NCBI RefSeq assembly: GCF_032917945.1
Contig: NZ_CP136624.1
Location: 7,998,001 to 8,062,000 of the forward strand
Source: Bradyrhizobium sp. sBnM-33
Lineage (GTDB): Bacteria > Pseudomonadota > Alphaproteobacteria > Rhizobiales > Xanthobacteraceae
DNA length: 64,000 nucleotides
Reading direction: 5' to 3'
Shown: positions 57,900 through 64,000 of the stretch, piece by piece
How the letters are laid out: each line of letters starts with the position of its first letter
Position numbering within the stretch: the first letter of the stretch is position 1
Notes under the pieces: generated by a model
What the model was told of the DNA's origin: nothing
Database searches by the model: none
Seen by the model: the letters and a program-made list of their open reading frames with translations, nothing else
Program-made: the position numbers and the translations under genes

Positions 57900-59420
57900 T
57901 CAATCGTTCCGGCGCAGGATGTCGATGCCCTCGACCGTCCGCACCAGCGAGTACGGCTTGAGTAACTGCGACACTTCGACGTCGGCGCGCGCCCAGGCGC
58001 CCCACTCATTGCGCAGATTGTCGACCAGGACGATGTCGGGCGGTAGTTTTTTGAAATCCTCGATCAACCATTTGCGTTCCAGCGCTAGATAATCGTTGAG
58101 CTTGGCATCGGCGGCCGCATCGACGGTTGTCCTTTCGCGCGTCAGCCGCACGAACTCGCGGATCCAGAGATTCTCCTGACGGGAAACCCAGACGCCATTG
58201 ATATCGCGCACCAGCGGATGGCCGATGGCGGCCTCGCCGCTTAGTACCAGTATCCGCGGACGCGGCTTGAGACCCTCGACCGCTTGCCTGACCGGGCCGA
58301 CATACACGTTGGCATAGAACCAGAGCATGCCGACGACGAAGGTCGCCGCCAGCACGGACGCTGAAATCGCGTCACGAAGGCGCGAGCGCGATGCGGCATC
58401 GGCCGCACCCGCCAGCGCGTACCCCATCGCGAGTAAAGCAGCCGCGACCATTGGATAGGAGTGATAGGCCCAGCCGCGCCGCTGCAGGAAGAACGAAGCG
58501 GCAAATCCGATTGAGGCAAGCACCGCCACCAACAAGGCCGGATCGGGCTTCGTCTTCTGCCGTGCCAGCAATACCGAAACCAACGCGACCGCTGATATCA
58601 GGGTTGCGTCGTTCAGGAAAATCACCGAAGCCGGCATCGACCACGACAAATAGGTGTCACGAACCAGCGGATAGGTGATGGTGAAGTATTCCGAATAGAA
58701 GATGTAGGTTCCGAGACTAACCGTCGTCACGATGACACCGGCGATGATATTTTCCGGCGCAAACAGCACGCGCCACGAGCGCGAACGGATAGCGGCAAAC
58801 AGGATGCATAGAAACGCCGGCACCGTGAAGAACGGCTTGAACGCCAGCGTAATGCCGGCACCCACGCCCGCGATCAGGATCGCCCACAGCGGCAGCTGCT
58901 CGCGGTTGCTGCGCAGCGCGTAGACGGCGAGCGCCGGAAGAAAGGTCAGCAGTGCGATGTGCTCGCGCTGAGCAAAGACGTGCATCGGCAGGATCGTCAC
59001 GACGGCTGCCGCCCACACGGCAAACGCTCCCGATATGCATGGGGCCATCGCTGGCGAGAGCCGCAGGAGGCGCCACACGGCAAACAGGGAGGCAGCCGCA
59101 AGCAAGAGAAGCTGGGCATCGATCACATGCCGCGCATCGACGCCCAGAATACGCGCCAGCGCCACGCCGGGCAGATAGGCGAAGGGCGCCATCGGCGGGT
59201 TGATCTCGATGATGTCGCGGTAGAGCTGCTGCCCGTCCAGCATGCGTTCGCCGATAACGAGCAGCCAGCTCACATCGGTGTTCAGGGGAATGATCTGCCT
59301 GAGCCCGACGGCGATCGCAAAGACAACGCCGATCAGAATTAGCGGCATCGGCGCTAATTCTGCCCGCGCGGCCGAACCCGATGGCGAGCGGAGCGAAGCG
59401 GCATCGAACGGCGAGGTCAT
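57900..59420 (-). CDS. Polytopic glycosyltransferase-like membrane protein (GT39-type fold)
   Basis: A 506-residue protein with about ten or more membrane spans. The N-terminal region LNTDVSWLLVIGERMLDGQQ and LYRDIIEINPPMAPFAYLPG contains the first periplasmic loop with Asp and Glu that is diagnostic of lipid-linked glycosyltransferases (ArnT/PMT/GT39-like, D-x-x-Y/W...E). The C-terminal ~130 residues form a soluble domain (IGHPLVRDINGVWVSRQENL, LALERKWLIEDFKKLPPDIV). AGGA lies 7 bases before the ATG. Convergent with the methyltransferase. Acceptor unknown. Confidence 0.82.
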   Translation of the reverse strand: MTSPFDAASLRSPSGSAARAELAPMPLILIGVVFAIAVGLRQIIPLNTDVSWLLVIGERMLDGQQLYRDIIEINPPMAPFAYLPGVALARILGVDARHVIDAQLLLLAAASLFAVWRLLRLSPAMAPCISGAFAVWAAAVVTILPMHVFAQREHIALLTFLPALAVYALRSNREQLPLWAILIAGVGAGITLAFKPFFTVPAFLCILFAAIRSRSWRVLFAPENIIAGVIVTTVSLGTYIFYSEYFTITYPLVRDTYLSWSMPASVIFLNDATLISAVALVSVLLARQKTKPDPALLVAVLASIGFAASFFLQRRGWAYHSYPMVAAALLAMGYALAGAADAASRSRLRDAISASVLAATFVVGMLWFYANVYVGPVRQAVEGLKPRPRILVLSGEAAIGHPLVRDINGVWVSRQENLWIREFVRLTRERTTVDAAADAKLNDYLALERKWLIEDFKKLPPDIVLVDNLRNEWGAWARADVEVSQLLKPYSLVRTVEGIDILRRND

Positions 59421-59598
59421 GAACTCATCCTACGAGAAAGACCCCGCGACGCTAGCGAATGGGCGTTAACGCGCGATTTGCGAACGATCCGGAAGGTACC
59501 GATGATGACGAAACATTCACGAATCCTTAAAGCCGGCAACCTAGAGGTATCTCACGTGCCCAACTCCAGATCGCCCGAGCGACGCAAATGGAACAAGC

Positions 59599-61221
59599 GT
59601 GACACACGCCGCTGACGTTGTCGGCACGGATGCTGCAAGGCCCGCGGATCGGGCCCGGCAAACGCCAATCCTTCAGATCAATATTCTGGTGCCGATGGCC
59701 ATCGCGCTCGGCTCGTTGCTGGCCGGCGCGATCTACACCTGGTTTGCCGGCGAGGACGTCAACTGGGATTGGCAAAACTATCACGAGTACAATGTCTGGG
59801 CCGTCATCAACGGCCGCTACGGCATCGATGCCTTGCCGGCCGGCTTTCAGGCCTACTTCAACCCGACCGTCTATTTCCCGGTTTACTATCTGCGCCATCT
59901 GCTGCCGCCACCCTACGGCCTGATGATCATCGGCGCGGTGCACGGCCTCAATCTGCTGCTCATCTATTTTCTCGTCCGCGTTCTGCTGCGGGAAGCGGCA
60001 ACAGCCAGCGCGATCGGCGCAGCGATCCTGATTGCCGCTGTCGGACCAATGACGCTTTCGGAAGTGGGCACGAGCTTCTCCGACATTCTCGCCGCGCTTC
60101 CGATTGTTGCAGGCTGTATCTTGATCCTGTCGGCAAATGGATCGCATCACGGGCGCTATATCCTGGCCGGGCTGTTGATCGGTGCGGCCGTCGGTCTGAA
60201 GTTGACCAACGTCGTCTATGCGCTCGGCGCGGCTGCCGCCGTGCTGGTTGCGGCCCGGCCGCTGCTGGCAACGCTCTGTCTCGGAGTTGGCGGGCTGATC
60301 GGCGCACTCGCGACCGGCGGCGCCTGGGGCCTGATGCTCTGGCGCGAGATGGGCAATCCGATTTTCCCGCTCTTCAATGCCGTGTTCCAGTCAAAAGAAC
60401 TGGTCCCGATGAACATCATGGACTGGCAGTTCATGCCCCGGGGTCTCCTCGATGCCCTGGCCTATCCCTTCTACTGGCTGGTCGGCGACAACAGGAGCTC
60501 GGAATATCCGTTCCGCGATGCGCGATTTGCGGTGGCGATGGTGTTGATCGTGCTCGGCATCGGCCGCTCACTCATCGCCCGCGCTACGATTTTCAGCCGA
60601 CGCGATGTCCAGTTCCTGCTGTTCTTCGCCGTCTCCTATGCGACATGGCTCGCGCTGTTCGCGATTCAGCGTTACGCCATCGTGCTGGAGCTGTTATGCG
60701 CGCCGCTGATCGTCCTGCTGATTGCGCGCTGCATGGCCGCGATGCCGGGGGCACAGTCGGGCCGGATCTCCGCGGTGCCCGCCAATTCGATGATGGTCGC
60801 GACGGCGTTATGCGTGGCGTTGTGGTCGCAACCGGGCGACTGGTTCCGCCGCCCCTGGTCCGATCCGTACAACCCAACGATCTCGAAGCTGCTTGAGCAG
60901 CCGGCGCTCTATTTCCTTCTCGACAAGCCGCTGGCCTATGTCGCACCACTGCTGCCGCCGCAGTCGCGGTTTTATCAGATCGCCGACATTGCCATGCCCA
61001 TCATGCCTGACGGCGAGTTCGACCGCCGCATTCGCACCGCGCTGAACAATCCACTGCCGGGCGGCGCATGGGAATTGCACACGCGCGGCAAGCCGATCCG
61101 CGAGACATTGCTGGAACGGTATGGTCTGCGGGTGGATGCTTCGCGACCGTGCGTCGAGATCGAAGGCGCGCAGCTCGGAACAACGATTGAGGCGTGTCCG
61201 CTGGCTGCGCGCGAGAGATAA
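59599..61221 (+). CDS. Large polytopic membrane protein, glycosyltransferase-like
   Basis: A 540-residue protein with about ten membrane spans. The first periplasmic loop is FAGEDVNWDWQNYHEYNVWA, then PTVYFPVYYLRHLLPPPYGL; this Asp-bearing loop plan is that of GT-C glycosyltransferases. Helical repeats follow (GLLIGAAVGLKLTNVVYALG), and the last ~120 residues include a soluble part. GTG start with GGAACAAGC upstream. Transcribed divergently from the GT39-like gene, so the pair likely shares a promoter region (59421-59598). No named family could be assigned beyond GT-C. Confidence 0.75.
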   Translation: MTHAADVVGTDAARPADRARQTPILQINILVPMAIALGSLLAGAIYTWFAGEDVNWDWQNYHEYNVWAVINGRYGIDALPAGFQAYFNPTVYFPVYYLRHLLPPPYGLMIIGAVHGLNLLLIYFLVRVLLREAATASAIGAAILIAAVGPMTLSEVGTSFSDILAALPIVAGCILILSANGSHHGRYILAGLLIGAAVGLKLTNVVYALGAAAAVLVAARPLLATLCLGVGGLIGALATGGAWGLMLWREMGNPIFPLFNAVFQSKELVPMNIMDWQFMPRGLLDALAYPFYWLVGDNRSSEYPFRDARFAVAMVLIVLGIGRSLIARATIFSRRDVQFLLFFAVSYATWLALFAIQRYAIVLELLCAPLIVLLIARCMAAMPGAQSGRISAVPANSMMVATALCVALWSQPGDWFRRPWSDPYNPTISKLLEQPALYFLLDKPLAYVAPLLPPQSRFYQIADIAMPIMPDGEFDRRIRTALNNPLPGGAWELHTRGKPIRETLLERYGLRVDASRPCVEIEGAQLGTTIEACPLAARER

Positions 61222-61612
61222 GACCAAAGCGCTTCCGCCGGTCCTTTCCCGGCCCGTGGGTGCTAGCAGCGACACGGCTTGATGTCGTCCCGAGAATTAA
61301 CCACAAATTAACCATTGTGGCAGATCTGCCCAATTTCCTCCGGCGCACCGGACTCCGCGGCGCTCGAATCCGATTCCGGTTTGTTCTCAAATTAATCCTT
61401 TTGACCGCGTTCAACTGTGGACGACGCCGCTTTGGCCTGTGGACGGACTCAGGGGTCAGTTGCGCGGATTCCGCAAATCACATCACTTGAGCTCGGCAGG
61501 CCCCGGGACGATCCGCGATCGGGGGATTGCAGCCGGCGGCGGCGCATCAGTTCAACGCGCGCCGTGCTCCGCGTGCGTATCAGAAGAATTCAAGAAACAG
61601 GGTCGAGACGGC
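61222..61612. other. 391-base gap, nothing recognised
   Basis: Contains AT-richer stretches (TTAACCACAAATTAACCATT, near 61300, and CAAATTAATCC near 61390) that would suit promoter elements for the YbjN-like gene. No repeat, RNA or reading frame with coding character was seen. Confidence 0.5.
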
Positions 61613-62113
61613 ATGTCCCTCCTCGAAAGCAATTTTGATTCCCGGAACAACCCGCTCGCGGTGGTCGAGGATATTGCCGCAGATAACAACTGGGCGTTCG
61701 AGCGCTCCGGCGAAGACGAAGTCACGATCGCCTCCAAAGGGAACTGGACCGACTACCAGCTCTCCTTCACCTGGATGGCGGAGATCGAGGCACTGCACCT
61801 GGCCTCCGCCTTCGATATGAAGATTCCCCCCGCACGCCGCGCGGAAGTGCAGCGGCTGATCGCGGCGATCAACGAACAATTATGGGTCGGCCATTTCGAC
61901 ATCTGGACCCACACCGGCATGATCATGTACCGGCAAGCGCTGGTGCTGCCGGGCGGGCTGAGCGCCTCGACCGCGCAATGCGAGGTCATGCTGGCCGGCG
62001 CCATCCACGCCTGCGAGCGCTATTACCCCGCGTTCCAGTTCGTGGTCTGGGCCGGCAAGACCGCCACGGAAGCCATGAGCGCCGCCATGTTCGATACCGA
62101 GGGCGAGGCTTAG
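61613..62113 (+). CDS. YbjN domain-containing protein
   Basis: A 166-residue cytosolic protein of the YbjN (sensory-transduction-like) fold, related to type III secretion chaperones: NPLAVVEDIAADNNWAFERS, DEVTIASKGNWTDYQLSFTW, MEIEALHL-type MAEIEALHLASAFDMKIPPA, EVQRLIAAINEQLWVGHFDI and QFVVWAGKTATEAMSAAMFD. Its start was set at MSLLESNFDS because upstream codons show no conservation. In other alphaproteobacteria it often sits directly beside proC, as here (184 bases away), which suggests a shared regulon. Confidence 0.93.
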   Translation: MSLLESNFDSRNNPLAVVEDIAADNNWAFERSGEDEVTIASKGNWTDYQLSFTWMAEIEALHLASAFDMKIPPARRAEVQRLIAAINEQLWVGHFDIWTHTGMIMYRQALVLPGGLSASTAQCEVMLAGAIHACERYYPAFQFVVWAGKTATEAMSAAMFDTEGEA

Positions 62114-62149
62114 GCCTTTCCATCGTCGCGGCCGCCTCCGCACACTGGA

Positions 62150-62276
62150 TGTCGTCGCCACGAACGCGGGGACCCATACGCCGTGGCGCCAATTATGCAG
62201 GACGGCGCTTGTTGCAGATATCTTGATCCACTAGAACCGCCTGTGGTTATGGGTCCCCGCGTTCGCGGGGACGACC
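62150..62276. repeat. Dispersed palindromic repeat, type I (GTCGTC...CGAACGCGGGGACCCAT)
   Basis: TGTCGTCGCCACGAACGCGG and GGACCCATACGCCGTGGCG at the left, GGTTATGGGTCCCCGCGTTC and GCGGGGACGACC at the right. The arms are inverted and the middle is unrelated. The type is very frequent in Bradyrhizobium (recalled). Confidence 0.87.
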
Positions 62277-62297
62277 CTTGCACTTGTGGTGACGCCT

Positions 62298-63119
62298 ATG
62301 AGTACCACCAACGCACTTCAAAACCTCCACGGCACCATCGCGCTGGCCGGCGCGGGCAAGATGGGCGGAGCGATGCTGACCGGCTGGCTGGCCGGCGGTC
62401 TCGATGCGAACCGCGTGATTGTCGTCGAGCCTCACCCGTCCGACGAGATCAAGGCCCTCGTCGCCAAAGGTATCCGCCTCAACCCCAAGGACGCCGGCAC
62501 GGTCGATACGCTGGTGATGGCGGTGAAGCCGCAGACGTTCCGCGAAGCGGGGCCGGCGCTGAAGTCCCTCGTCGGAGCGAAGACGCTCGTCGTCTCGATC
62601 ATGGCAGGCACGACGATTGCGGCACTTGAAGAAGTCTGCGGCGACGTGGTGGTTCGCGCGATGCCGAACACGCCGGCCGCGATCGGCCGCGGCATCACAG
62701 TTGCAGTATCAGCAAAAAATGTCAGCGCCGCGCAGCGCGCCACGGCCGATGCGCTGCTGCGCGCCACCGGCTCGGTCGAGTGGGTCGAGGACGAAAGCCT
62801 GATGGATGCGGTGACCGCCGTATCCGGCTCCGGCCCGGCCTACGTGTTCCTGCTCGCCGAAGAACTCGCACGCGCCGGCGTCGAGGCCGGCCTGCCGGTG
62901 GAGCTTGCGACAAAGCTCGCGCGCGAGACCGTCGCGGGCTCCGGCGAATTGCTGTACCGCTCGGACCTTGCTTCGGCCACGCTGCGTCAGAACGTCACCT
63001 CGCCCGGCGGCACCACCGCGGCCGCCCTCGAGGTGCTGATGGCCAAGGACGGCCTGCAGCCGCTGATGATCCGCGCGATCGCCGCGGCAACGAAGCGCTC
63101 GAAGGAATTGGCGAAGTAG
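62298..63119 (+). CDS. proC: Pyrroline-5-carboxylate reductase
   Basis: Final step of proline synthesis: reduces P5C with NADPH. 273 residues. Rossmann loop IALAGAGKMGGAMLTGWLAG, then VDTLVMAVKPQTFREAGPAL, VVRAMPNTPAAIGRGITVAV, AVSGSGPAYVFLLAEELARA, and the P5CR signature ASATLRQNVTSPGGTTAAAL, EVLMAKDGLQ. MSTTNALQNL was chosen as start with GGTGACGCC upstream. Follows the YbjN-like gene after a type I repeat. Confidence 0.97.
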   Translation: MSTTNALQNLHGTIALAGAGKMGGAMLTGWLAGGLDANRVIVVEPHPSDEIKALVAKGIRLNPKDAGTVDTLVMAVKPQTFREAGPALKSLVGAKTLVVSIMAGTTIAALEEVCGDVVVRAMPNTPAAIGRGITVAVSAKNVSAAQRATADALLRATGSVEWVEDESLMDAVTAVSGSGPAYVFLLAEELARAGVEAGLPVELATKLARETVAGSGELLYRSDLASATLRQNVTSPGGTTAAALEVLMAKDGLQPLMIRAIAAATKRSKELAK

Positions 63120-63130
63120 TTCGTAGTCGC

Positions 63131-63239
63131 CGTAGGGTGGGCAAAGCGACTTGTCCGCCGTAGCTCAATGAAGGCGGTGCCCACCACCGCAAGCACGGTG
63201 CCGGATGGTGGGCACGCTATGCTTTGCCCACCCTACGGC
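63131..63239. repeat. Dispersed palindromic repeat, type E
   Basis: CCGTAGGGTGGGCAAAGCGA, CTTGTCCGCCGTAGCTCAAT, then GTGGGCACGCTATGCTTTGC and CCACCCTACGG. The ends form a long perfect inverted repeat. It lies in the convergent gap between proC and the thioesterase and ends both transcripts, or is simply tolerated there. Confidence 0.88.
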
Positions 63240-63252
63240 TCCGAGCAAGCCG

Positions 63253-63648
63253 CTACTTCCCCGCAAGTCTTTTTGTAAACGTCTCGACATTGACGAGGCC
63301 GCGGGCATGGCGGCCGTCGCCGATCTTGCGTTGGCCCTCGAAGGCTTCGACCTCAAAGCGGATCACGCGGCGCTCGACTGCTGCGACCTTTCCCGTAACG
63401 CGCACCGTCGCACCAACCAGCGACGCGCCGAGGTGGCGGATGTCGACTTCGGTGCCAACCGTGATCCAGCCGGGCTGAAGATGGCTACGGATGGCGTCGC
63501 TCGCCGCCATCTCCATTTCCAGGATCATCATCGGCGTCGCATAGACCATCGGCATATCAGGCACGAAATGCCCGACGGTGCGCTCGGGCGGCACAACCAG
63601 CGTCCGTTCCGCGCTCATGCCGATTTTAATGAAGTCGCGTGCGTCCAT
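63253..63648 (-). CDS. Thioesterase (FlK-like hot-dog fold)
   Basis: A 131-residue protein: DARDFIKIGMSAERTLVVPP, then HFVPDMPMVYATPMMILEME, with the Glu-Met-x-x-A helix, PGWITVGTEVDIRHLGASLV and VGATVRVTGKVAAVERRVIR. The T-V-G-x-x-x-x-x-x-H motif is that of the fluoroacetyl-CoA thioesterase (FlK) group, whose members hydrolyse various acyl-CoAs. MDARDFIKIG was chosen as start because the preceding codons are encoded by a repeat. Function beyond acyl-CoA hydrolysis unknown. Confidence 0.88.
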   Translation of the reverse strand: MDARDFIKIGMSAERTLVVPPERTVGHFVPDMPMVYATPMMILEMEMAASDAIRSHLQPGWITVGTEVDIRHLGASLVGATVRVTGKVAAVERRVIRFEVEAFEGQRKIGDGRHARGLVNVETFTKRLAGK

Positions 63649-63664
63649 GGGAATGACTTTCTTT

Positions 63665-63795
63665 CCCTCTCCTCTTGTGGGAGAGGGTGGCTTCGCGAAG
63701 CGAAGACGGGTGAGGGGTCTTCTCTCCACGGATAGAAACCCCTCATCCGTCGCGGACTGCGTCCGCGCCACCTTCTCCCACAAGGGGAGAAGGAA
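63665..63795. repeat. Inverted pair of palindromic repeats, type D variant
   Basis: CCCTCTCCTCTTGTGGGAGA, GGGTGGCTTCGCGAAGCGAA and GACGGGTGAGGGGTCTTCTC at the left; AACCCCTCATCCGTCGCGGA, CCACCTTCTCCCACAAGGGG and AGAAGG at the right. It fills the gap between the tautomerase and thioesterase genes. Confidence 0.85.
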
Positions 63796-63804
63796 GAGAC
63801 CGCG

Positions 63805-64000
63805 CTACTTCTTCGCTTCCGCAGCCGCCGCGGCGCGCTCCACAAAGGTCTTGCCGCCCTTCATTTTGTGGGCCAATGGCGCTTCGTTGATCTGGATCAC
63901 GACCGCATCGGCATCGACCCCGAGATTCTTGACCAGCGCCTGGGTGATGTCGCGCATCATGCCGGCCTTCTGCTCGTCGGTGCGGCCAGCAGCCATGCTC
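63805..64000 (-). CDS. 4-oxalocrotonate tautomerase family protein, 3' part (runs off the right edge)
   Basis: AAGRTDEQKAGMMRDITQAL, then VKNLGVDADAVVIQINEAPL, AHKMKGGKTFVERAAA and a short Ala/Lys tail. This is the 4-OT fold after its first beta strand. The G-R-T-D-E-Q-K segment is normally preceded by P-x-V-x-V-x-x-x-x, with the catalytic Pro1 as the first residue, so the gene begins beyond the window even though an in-frame ATG lies inside it at 63994-63996. About 64 residues are seen. Function: proton transfer in dicarboxylate or aromatic-ring breakdown, or a related activity. Confidence 0.85.
   Translation of the reverse strand, partial: SMAAGRTDEQKAGMMRDITQALVKNLGVDADAVVIQINEAPLAHKMKGGKTFVERAAAAAEAKK

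Overview
The window is GC-rich alphaproteobacterial chromosome and most likely comes from Bradyrhizobium or a close relative. This rests on gene content and order (ychF-pth-rplY-ubiK followed by lgt, a MidA-like methyltransferase, pgeF, a lipoprotein and prs), on the RibH2-type lumazine synthase behind an FMN riboswitch, on paired DUF992 proteins, and on many short palindromic intergenic repeats of the kinds that litter Bradyrhizobium genomes. No tRNA, rRNA, CRISPR array, transposase or prophage gene was seen. Protein families were recognised by eye from motifs; no database search was run.

Layout. 0-5.7 kb: the 5' part of aroE (cut by the window edge), an EF-G-like GTPase, two secreted DUF992 paralogues and an aspartate aminotransferase, all on the minus strand. 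6.5-11.9 kb: plus-strand metabolic genes (GST, PQQ-type sugar dehydrogenase, PAS protein, GNAT, aldo/keto reductase) with a DUF486 membrane protein opposite. 12-16.4 kb: a DUF559 gene broken by a 22-bp duplication, a DUF1800/DUF1501 pair, and a Cys-rich CWC protein overlapping a HAD phosphatase. 16.6-18.1 kb: a TetR regulator divergent from a crotonase, with a palindromic operator candidate between them. 18-19 kb: a decayed GST fragment and two small genes. 19-22.2 kb: a long uvrB that has absorbed two palindromic repeats into its reading frame. 22.3-28.5 kb: small proteins, a flavin monooxygenase with its LysR regulator, an NTF2-like protein, a TauE-type transporter, and a GST gene with two one-base frameshifts.

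28.8-35.8 kb is the most unusual block. An animal-type haem peroxidase converges on a four-gene minus-strand cluster: a membrane-anchored 976-residue coiled-coil protein with eight ~82-residue repeats and a Sel1-like tail, an orphan TAXI-type solute-binding protein, a VasI/TagO-like exported protein and an exported DsrE-like protein. No transporter membrane subunits or type VI core genes accompany them. 36.2-42.4 kb: a GST, an HD-domain protein, two related NTF2-like proteins and several small membrane proteins, plus a second, reciprocally decayed copy of the 18-kb small-gene/GST segment. 42.6-54 kb: mainly housekeeping (two MaoC proteins, ychF, pth, rplY, ubiK, a dienelactone hydrolase, lgt, MidA-like, pgeF, lipoprotein, prs, SDR). 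54.2-61.2 kb: riboswitch-controlled ribH2, then an envelope-glycan-type cluster (two methyltransferases, a DPM1/GtrB-like glycosyltransferase and two large polytopic glycosyltransferase-like proteins). 61.6-64 kb: YbjN-like protein, proC, a FlK-like thioesterase and a partial tautomerase.

Recurring themes are palindromic repeats in nearly every larger gap (at least eight recognisable types), and gene decay: seven broken genes or gene remnants, at least three of which are explained by very small duplications or single-base deletions.
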